NCBI GenBank assembly: GCA_947631625.1
Contig: CANRMA010000004.1
Coordinates: 120,160-184,159, forward strand
Source: an uncultured Lachnospiraceae bacterium
GTDB taxonomy: Bacteria > Bacillota > Clostridia > Lachnospirales > Lachnospiraceae
Length of the DNA stretch: 64,000 nt
Reading direction: 5' to 3'
Shown: positions 1 to 10,208 of the stretch, piece after piece
How positions within the stretch are numbered: position 1 is the stretch's first letter
Layout of the letters: each line of letters opens with the position of its first letter
Translations under genes and position numbers: made by a program
Notes under the pieces: model-generated
The model's input: only the letters and a program-made list of their open reading frames with translations
Database searches by the model: none
What the model was told of the DNA's origin: nothing

Positions 1-2
1 AA

Positions 3-1178
3 CAGTTATACGATAAATATGGTGAACGACTTCAAATAATATTGGCAAGTGCTTACCCTGATGAAGATATTAATCAGATTCCATGGGACTTTGTTGAATT
101 AATTCCTGTAAAACCAAAGCATCAGGCAATTATTGATTTCCCATTGGCTATCATATATAATTTATTTAAAAAGTTTTCTATTGTAAAAAAACTATTATTG
201 AAAGATCGTCTTATTAATGCTTATGAGAACTGTACATTAGTTATTGATGAAGCAGGTATTTCTTTTGCAGACAATTTAAGTGTTTCTTCAAATATCTCTG
301 CATTTGTTCGAATGGTGATTCCGCTTTTAATTGGTAAACCTGTTATAAAATATTCACAGGCTCTTGGTACTTTTCATAAGTTTCATAACCGCTTTGTTGC
401 AAGATTAGTTTTGCCTAGGCTTGATCTGATATGCGCGCGTGGTAATATAACATATAAAAATCTGACTGAGATTGGAATAAAGCAAAATGTAAAAATATGT
501 GCTGATGGTGCTTTCTCAATGCAAGATAGTGTCTACTGGAAACAGTATGTAAATAGTAGATGCAGAGAAGATATATTTTTTGATGCGACCATTGTAGGTA
601 TTTCAATAAGCTCTGTTGTAGAGAAGAGATGTGAAAAGAATGGCATTGACTATTGTGGCATAATTTGTAGATTTATATCGTTTCTTAATAAAAAGGGATA
701 TTCTGTTTTATTGATAGCTAATGCTGCCAGAATTAATAATCCTAGCACTACAAATAATGATTTGTGGACTGGAGACAAAATTTTTGCGAATGTAGAAAAA
801 AAAGAGTTGGTTCGGTGGTTTCATGAAGAAATGTCAGCAGAAGAAATAAGAGAATATATTGGTAAATGTAAATATCTGGTCGCTTCAAGATTTCATGCTA
901 TGATAGGGGCTCTTGAAAGAGAAGTCCCTGTTCTTCTTATTGGTTGGAGTCACAAATATCAGGAGATTTTGGATATGTTCGAACTTGGACGTTATGCTAC
1001 GGATTTTTCTAATCTGACCATCGAAGAATTAATAAAAAATTTTGAAATAATGGAAGCTGACACAAATAATATAATAAAACTATTAAAGAAACATCATGAT
1101 ACTGTTGTTGAGAGTTCTAAAGAAAATATAAATCTTATTTCTCAAAGAATTGATAAAATAATGAAGAAAGAGTCTTGA
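3..1178 (+). CDS. Polysaccharide pyruvyl transferase family protein, 5' end cut off
   Basis: The reading frame is open to the left edge of the window, so the N-terminus is missing; the TTG at 42 is only an internal codon. The visible part (about 390 residues) has the layout of the polysaccharide pyruvyl transferase family: an N-terminal half naming other transcripts of the same polymer, a central 'CADGAFSM' stretch, and a C-terminal half with 'KYLVASRFHAMIGALE' followed by 'VPVLLIGWSHKY', the typical nucleotide/PEP-side motifs of this fold. Members transfer pyruvate from PEP to a sugar as a ketal, in the cytoplasm, during polysaccharide repeat-unit assembly. Its stop overlaps the next start (TGATG at 1176-1180), so the two are translationally coupled. 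Substrate cannot be told. Confidence 0.8.
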   Translation, partial: QLYDKYGERLQIILASAYPDEDINQIPWDFVELIPVKPKHQAIIDFPLAIIYNLFKKFSIVKKLLLKDRLINAYENCTLVIDEAGISFADNLSVSSNISAFVRMVIPLLIGKPVIKYSQALGTFHKFHNRFVARLVLPRLDLICARGNITYKNLTEIGIKQNVKICADGAFSMQDSVYWKQYVNSRCREDIFFDATIVGISISSVVEKRCEKNGIDYCGIICRFISFLNKKGYSVLLIANAARINNPSTTNNDLWTGDKIFANVEKKELVRWFHEEMSAEEIREYIGKCKYLVASRFHAMIGALEREVPVLLIGWSHKYQEILDMFELGRYATDFSNLTIEELIKNFEIMEADTNNIIKLLKKHHDTVVESSKENINLISQRIDKIMKKES

Positions 1179-2458
1179 TGTTTATGAATACAGTTTATTG
1201 TATAGTTCAAAACAATTTGTGTATCTCATGCGGCTTGTGTAAAGTAGTGTGCCCTAAACAATGTATTGAATATAATAAGTGTGGTGGATTGTTTGTACCT
1301 TCTATCAATGAAGGTGATTGTATTAATTGTGGAAAATGTATTCAGATATGTCCCGGTAAGGGTTTTGATTATACAAAATTTCTAACTAAGAAAAAAGAAC
1401 TTAATTTTTGGATTGGAAATTATATTGATATATATTTAGCATGGACTACTAATATTAATAGACGGAAAAACTCAACTAGCGGTGGTATTGCTACGGAACT
1501 CGTTTATCAACTCTTGAATAACGATGAATATGCTTTTGCATTTCTTGTTGGAACACATAATTACAAAGAAAAAGTATGTACTCAAAAATATGCAAAGGGT
1601 GAGATTTTGGATAATACGTCAAAGTCTCGTTATTTACCTGTATCTCAAGAAAAAGCTGTAGCTTATATTTTATCCCATAAAACAGAAAAAATAATTCTTA
1701 TTGGAACGGGTTGCTTTGTACACGGAATTTTAAATATAATAGAAGCGTATCACCTCAATAGAGATAATTATTTTATTATTGGTTTATTTTGTGATAAAAC
1801 GATGACATACAATATTATAAAATATTATAATAGACATTTGAACCTAAAGGATGAAAAGATAAAAGAATTATTTTTTAGAACTAAAGAAGTGGGTGGATGG
1901 CCGGGTGGAGTTCGATTTGTAACTGATAAAAATACAATAATTGATCTGCCGAATACAGAACGGATAAAAATAAAAGATTTTTTTCAGCCGGAATGCTGTT
2001 TGTATTGTCTGGATAAAATAAATATATTTGCAGACATATCCCTAGGAGATAATTATACTAAACAACATAGGGATTATATGGGAAGCAGCAGTGTTATTAT
2101 AAGGACAAAAGTAGCCAAAAAGTATTGGGATAAGTATAGTGCTTTTTTTGAATGCGATGAATGCAGTGAAGAAATTTTTGTAAAGAGTCAGCATTTGAAT
2201 AGACGTTTTATCAATTATCTTTTTGGGAAGTTAAAAGAAAAACAATTGGATGGACATATAATTAATCTGGTAGACAAGCAGTTATTTTCTGTTAATGCAA
2301 ATATTACAATAATAACAAAAATCAGGTATAAAATTAGATTGTTTAAAATTAATTTAGGAATGAAATATCCTGATCAAAGTTGGTTATTAAAATTATGCCT
2401 TTTTTCACGAGATATAAAGATTTATTTAAAAACGATGGTAAAAAGGATTTTAAAATAA
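1178..2458 (+). CDS. Coenzyme F420 hydrogenase/dehydrogenase beta-subunit-like 4Fe-4S protein
   Basis: A 426-residue protein with two N-terminal 4Fe-4S ferredoxin motifs (CISCGLCKVVCPKQC and CINCGKCIQICPG) followed by a domain of the FrhB/FdhB C-terminal type, with the typical 'KSRYLPVSQEKA' and 'CLYCLDKINIFADISLGD' stretches. Such proteins are common in polysaccharide clusters of anaerobes, usually beside pyruvyl transferases and flippases, where they are thought to reduce or oxidise a sugar or polyprenyl intermediate using a flavin; the reaction here is not known. The start at 1178 is chosen because it overlaps the upstream stop; TTG 1175 and ATG 1184 are alternatives. The flippase gene follows after 10 bases. 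Confidence 0.82.
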   Translation: MFMNTVYCIVQNNLCISCGLCKVVCPKQCIEYNKCGGLFVPSINEGDCINCGKCIQICPGKGFDYTKFLTKKKELNFWIGNYIDIYLAWTTNINRRKNSTSGGIATELVYQLLNNDEYAFAFLVGTHNYKEKVCTQKYAKGEILDNTSKSRYLPVSQEKAVAYILSHKTEKIILIGTGCFVHGILNIIEAYHLNRDNYFIIGLFCDKTMTYNIIKYYNRHLNLKDEKIKELFFRTKEVGGWPGGVRFVTDKNTIIDLPNTERIKIKDFFQPECCLYCLDKINIFADISLGDNYTKQHRDYMGSSSVIIRTKVAKKYWDKYSAFFECDECSEEIFVKSQHLNRRFINYLFGKLKEKQLDGHIINLVDKQLFSVNANITIITKIRYKIRLFKINLGMKYPDQSWLLKLCLFSRDIKIYLKTMVKRILK

Positions 2459-2468
2459 AGGATAGAAG

Positions 2469-3851
2469 ATGAGTAGAGAAACCTCACTTGCAAAAAATAC
2501 ACTTATCATGTCAATTGGGACTATTTTACCTAAAATATCTTGGTTGGTAACACTTCCCATTATTACCGCAGGACTTACGCAGGTAGAATATGGAACTTAT
2601 GATTTAATCAGTACATTGGTGTCATTATTTTTGCCTGTTACAACCTTACAGTTGCAGACGGCGGCTTTTCGTTATTTGATTGATTGTAAAGATAGTACAA
2701 AAAAAAGAGATTGCATTGTAACAAATGTCATAGTATTTGTGGTGTGTACTTCAATTATATCATTATTGATATTATATATGGCATTATATAAACTTTCATA
2801 TACTATAAAGATTCTTATATGTCTTTACTTCTTTATGGATATTCTACTCCTTACACTTATGCAGATAATAAGAGGATTGGGTAAACCTGTACTTTATTCT
2901 TTTGCAGCATCAATTCAGCCTATTGTTAATATGTTGCTTGTTGTTATATTTATATATTATTTACGCAGTGGGTTAGAAGGCGCATTAATAGCAATGGCAG
3001 TATCAACATTTTTAGCTTTATTTCTTGTCTTGATAAAAGGAAATATAGCGCCTAAAATTCATATCAATCTTCTCTCGATTAAGGTATTAAAAGAATTAAT
3101 TAGTTATTCTTGGCCAATGATACCTAATTCATTATCATTTTGGATGCTTAATTTTTCAGATCGTTTTGTCTTAATTAAATTCATTGGAATCAATGCGAAT
3201 GCTATTTATGGCGTGGCGAATAAAATCCCCCAGTTATTATCTGTATTAAACACTACATTTACATTGGCTTGGCAGGAAAATGCATCAATTAATTTCAAGG
3301 ATGAAGATGTAACAGAGTATTATAGCAATATGTTTAATGCATTTATACGTATTTTATCAGGAATTACGGCATTGTTGATTGCGGCAACGCCAATTCTTTT
3401 TATTATTCTGATTCGTGGTGATTATAAAGAGGCTTATAAGCATATGCCAATACTTCTTATGGCCAATTTTTTTGCAGCAATTTCTTCTTTTTTAGGAGGC
3501 ATTTATGTTGCTCATAAAAAAACCAAGAGCGTAGGTGTTACAACAATTATAGCAACAGTAATAAATCTTGGAGTAGATTTATTGCTTATAAATAAAGCAG
3601 GTATATATGCAGCTTCATTTTCAACTTTATTATCATATATTTTTCTTGCATTTTATAGAATGAAAAATATTTTAGCATTTCAGAAAATTAATTATAATTG
3701 GTCTAAGATAGGTTTATACATTGCCTTTTTATTTATAATGTGCGTTTTAGCAGAGGGCGAAAGTTTGTATTTTAACATTTTAAATATTTTAATGGGGTTA
3801 TTATTTACAGTAATAATCAATTTTTCTTTGCTCAAAATGATCATAGATTGA
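2469..3851 (+). CDS. Oligosaccharide flippase (Wzx/MATE-like, MOP superfamily)
   Basis: 460 residues, almost entirely hydrophobic with about 12-14 predicted membrane helices. The N-terminus (LAKNTLIMSIGTILPKIS) and the following 'GLTQVEYGTYDLISTLVSL' segment are typical of Wzx-type polysaccharide exporters of the MOP superfamily, which flip undecaprenyl-linked repeat units to the outside. It is the last gene of the three-gene run that enters from the left edge. An AAGGA ribosome site lies just before the ATG. Codon use is very AT-rich (TTA, ATA, AAA), more so than in the genes to the right, so this operon may have a separate origin from the locus that starts at 4 kb. Confidence 0.88.
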   Translation: MSRETSLAKNTLIMSIGTILPKISWLVTLPIITAGLTQVEYGTYDLISTLVSLFLPVTTLQLQTAAFRYLIDCKDSTKKRDCIVTNVIVFVVCTSIISLLILYMALYKLSYTIKILICLYFFMDILLLTLMQIIRGLGKPVLYSFAASIQPIVNMLLVVIFIYYLRSGLEGALIAMAVSTFLALFLVLIKGNIAPKIHINLLSIKVLKELISYSWPMIPNSLSFWMLNFSDRFVLIKFIGINANAIYGVANKIPQLLSVLNTTFTLAWQENASINFKDEDVTEYYSNMFNAFIRILSGITALLIAATPILFIILIRGDYKEAYKHMPILLMANFFAAISSFLGGIYVAHKKTKSVGVTTIIATVINLGVDLLLINKAGIYAASFSTLLSYIFLAFYRMKNILAFQKINYNWSKIGLYIAFLFIMCVLAEGESLYFNILNILMGLLFTVIINFSLLKMIID

Positions 3852-4272
3852 TAATCAGAAAGCTTCTGTAATCTGTTAAATTGAAAATGTGAAATTTAAA
3901 ATTATATTATTGAAAATATATTTGAATTAATAATAGTTTATTTGTATGCCAGACAATATATTGTACCGCTTTTGATAATAGTTTCACAATTGTCTAAAAA
4001 GTAGTATAATAAGAAAGAAAGTTTGCAAATTTGTGCGCTGCCCGACAGTTATTATTATACCATCGATCCTTCGCTTGCCATGTCCGGAAATTTTCCGTTT
4101 AACGAGAGACAGTTAAAAAGAGAAGGAGAAGTTCTTAAAATAATTGAAAACGACAGGGGCTTCTATGTAAAAGCAGGTTTTGATGAATGAAGGATATACG
4201 ATATTTTCAAAAAACCTTTTACGGGCAAAGATATTTGTATGAGCATCAGATACGGTTTAAAGGAGAAATATT
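3852..4272 (+). other. Intergenic region with promoter and a relic reading frame
   Basis: A 421-base gap with no intact gene. It holds a sigma-70-like promoter (3982-4010) and, from 4038 to 4190, a frame without start that reads LPDSYYYTIDPSLAMSGN... and ends with a normal TGA. This looks like the last 50 codons of a lost gene; I do not recognise the family. The last bases (4258-4265, AAAGGAGA) are the ribosome site of the next gene. Confidence 0.4.
3982..4010 (+). promoter_or_regulatory. Predicted sigma-70 promoter
   Basis: TTTCAC, 17 bases, TATAAT. The -10 box is perfect and the -35 box weak. The stretch AGTTTCACAATTGTCTA inside it recurs, nearly identical, at 28944-28961 and 26634-26649. 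It faces the membrane protein gene at 4273, about 260 bases downstream. Confidence 0.45.
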
Positions 4273-6048
4273 ATGTCAGACAAAAAATTGGGTATTGATT
4301 TGGCGGAATTTGCCAGGCGGTTTATTTGGATATTATTTGCGGCGATAGTAGGCTGGCTGCTGATAGCGAGTATATTCAGCACCTGTTATCTTGGGTCATA
4401 CAGTTATGCCACCGTATCGGGAGAGATGGAGGTAAATATTGAGCATACTTTCTATATACGCGACCACTGGCTGATACATTTGTTGGCGTTTGGTATGCTT
4501 TCTTTTTTGTTGGTCCACATGAAATTTGACAGAATAAAACGTATATTGAACGGCAGATATACAGGAGTTTTACTCTGTGCCATAGTTGGAATTCTGACCG
4601 TTTTTATAGTGTTGGCGCGGCAATATTATCCTGAGTTCGATCAGGAATATGTAGTAGAGGCGGCTGCAAGATTAAATCAGCATATTTATTCTGATTTTGA
4701 CAGAGGAGGCTACCTGTTTCGTTATCCGAGTCAAATGGGAACGGTGTTTTATTTTCAAATGTTGTCGTTTGTTTTTGGAAGTAGGAATCATATAGCGTTC
4801 CAATTTGTAAACTGTTTTTTAATTGCGATAACCTATTATCTTTTTATGAAGATTGCCGGAATTTTATGGGAACAGAAGAATAATCATACCTGTGAGATTG
4901 GAACGGCGTTCATGGGCATTCTGTTTGCGCCCTATTTGCTGTATGCCACATTTTTGTATGGGACTGTAGTCGGCATGACGTTTGCGCTCCTGTCGTTCTA
5001 TATGATGCTGCGGTATGAACAGAAACCAGCATTTTACCGTTTGTTGCTCTGTGGTTTAAGTATGGGGATTGCGATCGTGTTTAAATCTAATTATATGATC
5101 TTTATGATTGCGCAGCTTGTGTATCTTATGTTGGTAATTGTTTCAAAATGCAGGAAAGGATTTAAGAAGATACTTCCACAACTCACTATAGCCGCAGCGT
5201 TGTTAGCGTTTACATTTGTAGGACAGGTTGGGGTCAATGCTTATATGGTAAGCGTCAATGGACAGGACAATGTGGAAGGTATACCCTTGATTGCGTGGGT
5301 TGCCATGGGACTGCAGGATGGCAAAATGGCGCCCGGTTGGTATAACGGATATAATGACGGAGTATATAGATCGAACGGTTATGATCATGAAAAGGCCTCT
5401 GCAGCCGCTGCGACTGAGATAAAGAGGATAGTGTCAGGGTATACTGAGGATATTCCAACAAGCATCAGCTTCTTTATTAAAAAGATATCCTCACAATGGA
5501 ATAATCCGACATTTCAGTCATTATGGATTATTGATGACCGGGACGGCTCGGATAACCTTTCATGGCTTTTGCACGGAAACGGACGGTATATGTTTATCTT
5601 CTGGGCCAACCTGCTGCAGACATGGATTTTGACCGGAACGTTCCTGTATGCGGTAAGGCGTTTTAAAAAAAGTTCCATTACAGAGATACTGCTGCCCATA
5701 ACCTTTGTTGGCGGTTTTATCTTTCATATATTCTGGGAGGCAAAATGTCTATATGCAATCTTGTATTTTCCGTTGCTGCTTCCGCTGTGCGTATGCGGGT
5801 TTGCTGAATGGAGATCATATTTGATCGATTTGAGAAACATGGTCGTATCGGCAGGTTGGAAGTCTGTGGAAGGCGGCAGACTGAAAAGAAGAATTGCAAT
5901 TGTCATAACGGCGGCTGCAGCGATATGCGCACTGTCTTATACGGATCCGTTTGCAAAGTTATTTGCGCGTAATGAAAACACAGGATATTTCGATACATAT
6001 ACACAGGAAACGGTAAATGAGCATAACGCTCTGCCGGAGGAAGATTAG
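4273..6048 (+). CDS. Multi-spanning membrane glycosyltransferase-like protein (GT39/ArnT-like)
   Basis: 591 residues with about 12 membrane helices. After two N-terminal helices comes an outside loop with 'FDQEYVVEAAARLNQ' and then 'RYPSQMGTVFYFQ', an arrangement that resembles the first periplasmic loop of GT39/ArnT-type GT-C enzymes, where an acidic residue is catalytic and the donor is a polyprenyl-phosphate sugar. A C-terminal soluble tail follows the last helix. A strong ribosome site (AAAGGAGA) precedes the ATG. It is the first of several such proteins in this locus (also 7513, 12276 and perhaps 19527), which suggests stepwise decoration of an exported glycan. Acceptor and sugar are unknown; family assignment rests on topology and the loop motif only. 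Confidence 0.65.
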   Translation: MSDKKLGIDLAEFARRFIWILFAAIVGWLLIASIFSTCYLGSYSYATVSGEMEVNIEHTFYIRDHWLIHLLAFGMLSFLLVHMKFDRIKRILNGRYTGVLLCAIVGILTVFIVLARQYYPEFDQEYVVEAAARLNQHIYSDFDRGGYLFRYPSQMGTVFYFQMLSFVFGSRNHIAFQFVNCFLIAITYYLFMKIAGILWEQKNNHTCEIGTAFMGILFAPYLLYATFLYGTVVGMTFALLSFYMMLRYEQKPAFYRLLLCGLSMGIAIVFKSNYMIFMIAQLVYLMLVIVSKCRKGFKKILPQLTIAAALLAFTFVGQVGVNAYMVSVNGQDNVEGIPLIAWVAMGLQDGKMAPGWYNGYNDGVYRSNGYDHEKASAAAATEIKRIVSGYTEDIPTSISFFIKKISSQWNNPTFQSLWIIDDRDGSDNLSWLLHGNGRYMFIFWANLLQTWILTGTFLYAVRRFKKSSITEILLPITFVGGFIFHIFWEAKCLYAILYFPLLLPLCVCGFAEWRSYLIDLRNMVVSAGWKSVEGGRLKRRIAIVITAAAAICALSYTDPFAKLFARNENTGYFDTYTQETVNEHNALPEED

Positions 6049-6334
6049 CGCTGTTTTGTGAACCGCTATCTAAAATCTATGTTGCGGGAATGAGTTTTGT
6101 AAGGTAGAAGTCATAGTTGTATCCGGGCTGAGCATAACACGATAATAACACGATAATGGCGTTTATATCTTGAGTTTCCGCAAACTGCACTGAAAAAGCG
6201 GCTGAATCTGTCCAAAGTGCTGCTCCGCCGATTTTTTGAAAAAGTTAGAAGAGCGGTTCCGTGAGCAGACACTCTTAAACAGATCTCGCTAGAACCGGGC
6301 CAGGGAAGAAATATTCTTTTCTCTGTTTATACGA
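6049..6334. other. Gap beside the dead transposase
   Basis: 286 bases with no intact gene. A short plus-strand frame around 6170-6250 reads FPQTALKKRLNLSKVLLRRF and is probably debris of another gene or of the insertion. No promoter or terminator stood out. Confidence 0.3.
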
Positions 6335-7240
6335 CTAGCCGAAGGCGGAGTTGACGGTATGCAAGCCGCTTCGTCCGGAACTAAGGTCTGCCTTCTGCAG
6401 GATGGAGACCTTCAGAGCGTTTGTTTCCGGCTTCATGGACATATGAGCAAGAAACGCCATACACAGGGTGATGCAAAAATTCAATGCGTTTATGGACACA
6501 AGCTTCCTCACCCGGAAATCTTCAAAGCGGAACATATGCTTTTTGCAGCGGAGATATTCCTCGATGCGCCATCTGGAGAAGTACAGTTTCGTGACCCGGA
6601 TGACATCTTCCTTTGAACGGATCTCCTGATTGGCGGCAAGCATCATGGGGTGTTCCGTGATGCCATAAATCGAAACAAGATAAATATCCTTTTTCGAGGC
6701 AGTGATCTGTACCTTTACATGGGAAAGACAGGCGTTATGGTTCTTGTCCTTGTAAACAAGGGGCGTTTTGATCTTTCCTTTGCGCCGGCTGCGGAGCTGT
6801 GTTGCAGGGATCCATTTTCCGTGGAAATACAGCTTACGTTTTGCAGTAAGGCGGATCACATAATCCTGCCCCGGTTCATCGAGCTTTAAGAACATTTTGT
6901 TGTCATCATAGTCTCTGTCCATGGCGGAGGCGATTCTTCCAAAGAAGGCGGCACCGCGTTACATGGCGGAGAAGGTGATGTCTTTGACAGAGGTAAAATT
7001 CTTTTCTCTGGAAGAATGGATTTGGGAGAAGATACTGACCGGGTTTTCAGGGCCCTACCGTCGGACGGCAGCCAGGTAGGATTTTAATGCGGGAAGCGAG
7101 ACCCCTTTGTTCAGATGCCTTGTGAGCCACTCCACGTAATTGAACTTTTTATCCGGTCTGGAAAGCTGCCTGGAAAATTTATTTGTAAAATTTAAAATTT
7201 CCCGTTTAATTTGATAGGTATTTGACGTAAAATTGACCAT
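6335..7240 (-). pseudogene. Degenerate IS4-family transposase
   Basis: The minus strand encodes a transposase in pieces. 7240-7055 gives the N-terminal part (MVNFTSNTYQIKREI...) up to a TAG. The next part, ending 'VKDITFSAM', runs into TAA and the same frame continues as 'RGAAFFGRIASAMDRDYDDN' into a 195-residue C-terminal part. That part carries the IS4-family signature Y-(2)-R-(3)-E-(6)-K, seen as YFSRWRIEEYLRCKK, with the catalytic Glu, and one catalytic Asp region in DRDYDDN. With at least two interruptions and a central deletion the element is dead. I could not find convincing terminal inverted repeats. It splits the surface-glycan locus between two membrane protein genes. Confidence 0.85.
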
Positions 7241-7411
7241 AAGGAATTCTAAGTTTTTTGTTTAGTAAGATTTTAGTTTGGTCACTTAATTTTACAACAA
7301 AAATGGACAGGATTCCGAACTTTTTGTCCAATTTTAAAAAGTTGTTTATTACAGCACGGATAAAAGCAGCCTGCTGTGGATAAAACTGCGGGAACTCAAA
7401 ATCATACCTAC

Positions 7412-7440
7412 TTGTTACACTTCTGATTGTGTAGTATAAT
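7412..7440 (+). promoter_or_regulatory. Predicted sigma-70 promoter of the glycan operon
   Basis: TTGTTA, exactly 17 bases, TATAAT, placed about 70 bases before the start of the 842-residue membrane protein. It lies just beyond the transposase relic and probably drives the run of genes from 7513. Confidence 0.6.
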
Positions 7441-7512
7441 AAATAAAATTGCCAATTAATGGTGATATTATGTCTTAAGCGGATAAGCCGGGCAGGGAGA
7501 GGCAGCACTTTT

Positions 7513-10041
7513 ATGAAAATAATGAAAAACAAGATCGATAAATATAAAGTAATAAATATAATATTTATAGCGGTAATATTTGTAGTCTGCTTATGGAATG
7601 TGGGCTCTTTGCAAAGAATAAGAGTTGTGGATGACGGTTTCTGCTATTGGGGAATAGCCGCCAATTTTGCAGGGTATGACTGGAGCGGACTGATATCTGA
7701 GTCTGCCTATTATTCTTACGGGTATAGTATCATATTGGTTCCGCTTTTCCTGTTGCACAGGTTAGGCCTTTCCATGACGACGATATACAGGCTGGCGATC
7801 GTGTTAAACGCATTTTTTCTGTCAGGCTGCTATCTGATGGCTTTATATATGATAAGGGAACTGTGTGGGGATATTCCCGACATGCTGAAACAGACGGTCA
7901 GTCTTTTTGTTACGCTTTATATTGGAAATACAGCGCAAGTGGGCTTGGCCTGGACTGAGACATTTTTGCTTTTTATGTTCTGGTGCGTTTTGGTTTTATT
8001 ATACAGAGTTATAAAAGAGCCGGGATATCTGAATATTTTGGGACTGACGGCGGCTTCTGCATGGTTGTTTGCAATTCATATGAGATCGATCGGTGTGGTC
8101 ATTGCAGTCTGCATGGTCATATTGCTATATTATGTAAACCAAAGGAAGACAGTAGATAAAAAGTATATTATATATACTTTTGCGGTTTCCGTGATTTTTG
8201 TATGTCTGGCGCTTTTTATTAAGAATTATGTAAGCGCTGAAATATATCTTGGGAATGACCGTGAATCGGTAAACAATATCCAATCTAACTTAAATCGCGC
8301 GGGTAATTTCCTAAGCGCGCGGGGAATGCTTGATCTGATCCTCAGCGTTATAGGTAAGTTATATTATGTAGCAGCCGCTACATTTGTGTTAGGGATAATC
8401 GGAGCGCTTACGGCGTTTACTTCTCTGTGTTCAGGTTTTATTAAAAAAATCAAAAAACAAACAGATTATAAATGGCAGGCCAAAGATTGGATGTTTTGTT
8501 TCATATTGCTTTCTTTTCTGGCTGAGATTGGAATAGAGGCTATGTTTAAGCATACGCCGTTTTTCAGATCGATGGAGGCAAGGCTGTATGATGAAACTAT
8601 TATTTACGGACGTTATGCGGATTTTGTAGTCGGCCCTGTGATAATACTGGGCATATGGGCCATATATCATTTGAAAGAACGTTATTATGAGGTTGCAGTG
8701 AGTGTGGTGATGTCGATCGCGGGCACTATGATCGTACAGTTTTTATATGACATAACGGCTTTCCGTAAAGGTTCGGACAAGGTTGGATTTAAGTTTGCGG
8801 CAGTTCCATGGGTATATGCGCTTGCAGATGGACATAAAACGGATTTTGCATATTATGTGATGATGGTAAGCATAGGAGTGCTTATAATTATGTGCCTTAT
8901 AATGCTGATACTTAAATCTAAATGGTATGGACCGGGATTAATGCTTGTACTGATTGCCGCCGTATGGAGCGGTGTAGGCGTATGGGAAGGTAAGTCATAC
9001 ACGGAATCCAAGGTAAGTAAGGAGAAGACTGTTGACTCGGTTATACAGATCGTGGACAGTATAGATGATGAAGTCCCGATATATTTTATAGGCAAATCAA
9101 ATACCGAGGTAAAGATTTTGCAATGGCTTCTTGCCGACCGCAGTATTCATACATGCGCTCCTGAGAATATATCCGATATTGATCTTGATAATTCTATTAT
9201 ATTGGCTAATTCCGGTATCATAGAGGCAGTAGGAAATGCCTGTGAGAGTATGGATTTCTTATATGATTCCGGATATATAGGTGTATTTGCCGGATCAGAA
9301 AGTCCCTATTATGAGACAATAGCTTCCAAAGCAAGAGAAATGGCGCACTCAGTTGATCCCGGTGTGAAAAGTATCGATCTGCCTTCGATAGCGACAGACT
9401 TAAGTTATACTAAAATGAACGGCAGCCTGTACTATAATTATCGGGGAACCGGCGGCGGATATATGACTAAGGATATGGGGGTTTCGCTTCAGGACGGAAC
9501 ATACGAATTTATCATAGATATAAGGGTAAGGGATTGTAATGTCGATACGCCTGTCGGATATATAGAGTCCGGCTGTGAGGGTGAAAGCGTTCAATATAAG
9601 CGCGAATTGAAAGCCGAGGATTTTATGGATAGCCCCAGGCAGCAGATAAGGATTCCGATAAAGATAAAAGATTATGTAGAGCCCGTAATAGGAATCTACA
9701 CCTATGGAGAAGCGTCTGTAAGAATATACGGTATTTCGTATATAAAAACGGATGGCTGTATATGTCTTGACTCTGATGAAACAGAGGAAATAGCGGATTT
9801 TATTGAGTCTTCGCCTTATAAGGAAGTTTATTATGTAGACAGCGACGGCAGCGGACTTACAGGTTTTCCGTGGTGGGAGCATGGAAAATTGAATTATCTG
9901 TCCGGACAGTTAGCAATGTTTAAGAAGAATCTTAAAGACGCATACTATATGGTCGAAAAAACTGACGATGCTGTGACAGCGGCATTTACGGGTAATATGG
10001 AAAAGCTTTATGAAACGGATACGTATATTGTTTTCAATTGA
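7513..10041 (+). CDS. Large membrane glycosyltransferase-like protein with C-terminal outside domain
   Basis: 842 residues. The N-terminal 500 residues hold about 11-12 membrane helices; the first outside loop reads 'VVDDGFCYWGIAANFAG' and is followed by 'YSYGYSIILVPLFLL', as in GT39-like GT-C enzymes. The last 330 residues are soluble and probably lie outside the membrane, with beta-rich stretches such as 'DGTYEFIIDIRVRD'. The ATG at 7513 is preferred over an upstream ATG at 7459 because it has an AGGGAGAGG ribosome site. It likely transfers a sugar from a polyprenyl-phosphate donor to an exported glycan; the substrate is not known, and the function is inferred from topology and neighbours. 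Confidence 0.62.
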   Translation: MKIMKNKIDKYKVINIIFIAVIFVVCLWNVGSLQRIRVVDDGFCYWGIAANFAGYDWSGLISESAYYSYGYSIILVPLFLLHRLGLSMTTIYRLAIVLNAFFLSGCYLMALYMIRELCGDIPDMLKQTVSLFVTLYIGNTAQVGLAWTETFLLFMFWCVLVLLYRVIKEPGYLNILGLTAASAWLFAIHMRSIGVVIAVCMVILLYYVNQRKTVDKKYIIYTFAVSVIFVCLALFIKNYVSAEIYLGNDRESVNNIQSNLNRAGNFLSARGMLDLILSVIGKLYYVAAATFVLGIIGALTAFTSLCSGFIKKIKKQTDYKWQAKDWMFCFILLSFLAEIGIEAMFKHTPFFRSMEARLYDETIIYGRYADFVVGPVIILGIWAIYHLKERYYEVAVSVVMSIAGTMIVQFLYDITAFRKGSDKVGFKFAAVPWVYALADGHKTDFAYYVMMVSIGVLIIMCLIMLILKSKWYGPGLMLVLIAAVWSGVGVWEGKSYTESKVSKEKTVDSVIQIVDSIDDEVPIYFIGKSNTEVKILQWLLADRSIHTCAPENISDIDLDNSIILANSGIIEAVGNACESMDFLYDSGYIGVFAGSESPYYETIASKAREMAHSVDPGVKSIDLPSIATDLSYTKMNGSLYYNYRGTGGGYMTKDMGVSLQDGTYEFIIDIRVRDCNVDTPVGYIESGCEGESVQYKRELKAEDFMDSPRQQIRIPIKIKDYVEPVIGIYTYGEASVRIYGISYIKTDGCICLDSDETEEIADFIESSPYKEVYYVDSDGSGLTGFPWWEHGKLNYLSGQLAMFKKNLKDAYYMVEKTDDAVTAAFTGNMEKLYETDTYIVFN

Positions 10042-10208
10042 TATAGTTTAAAGTGTAATTAAATACGTAAGGCTGAGGACGTTTTGAAGGCATGACGATA
10101 AAGCGTTAAAATTGACAGTGCGGTTAGAGTAAAGTATAATATTATGTATGTTTTTGGTAATAAGGCTCTGTTATTGGCGGGATTGAGATTTGATTGGAGC
10201 AGGACATC

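Noticed and set aside
6359..6889. Plus-strand open frames over the transposase relic
   Set aside because: They are antisense to a clear IS4-type transposase.
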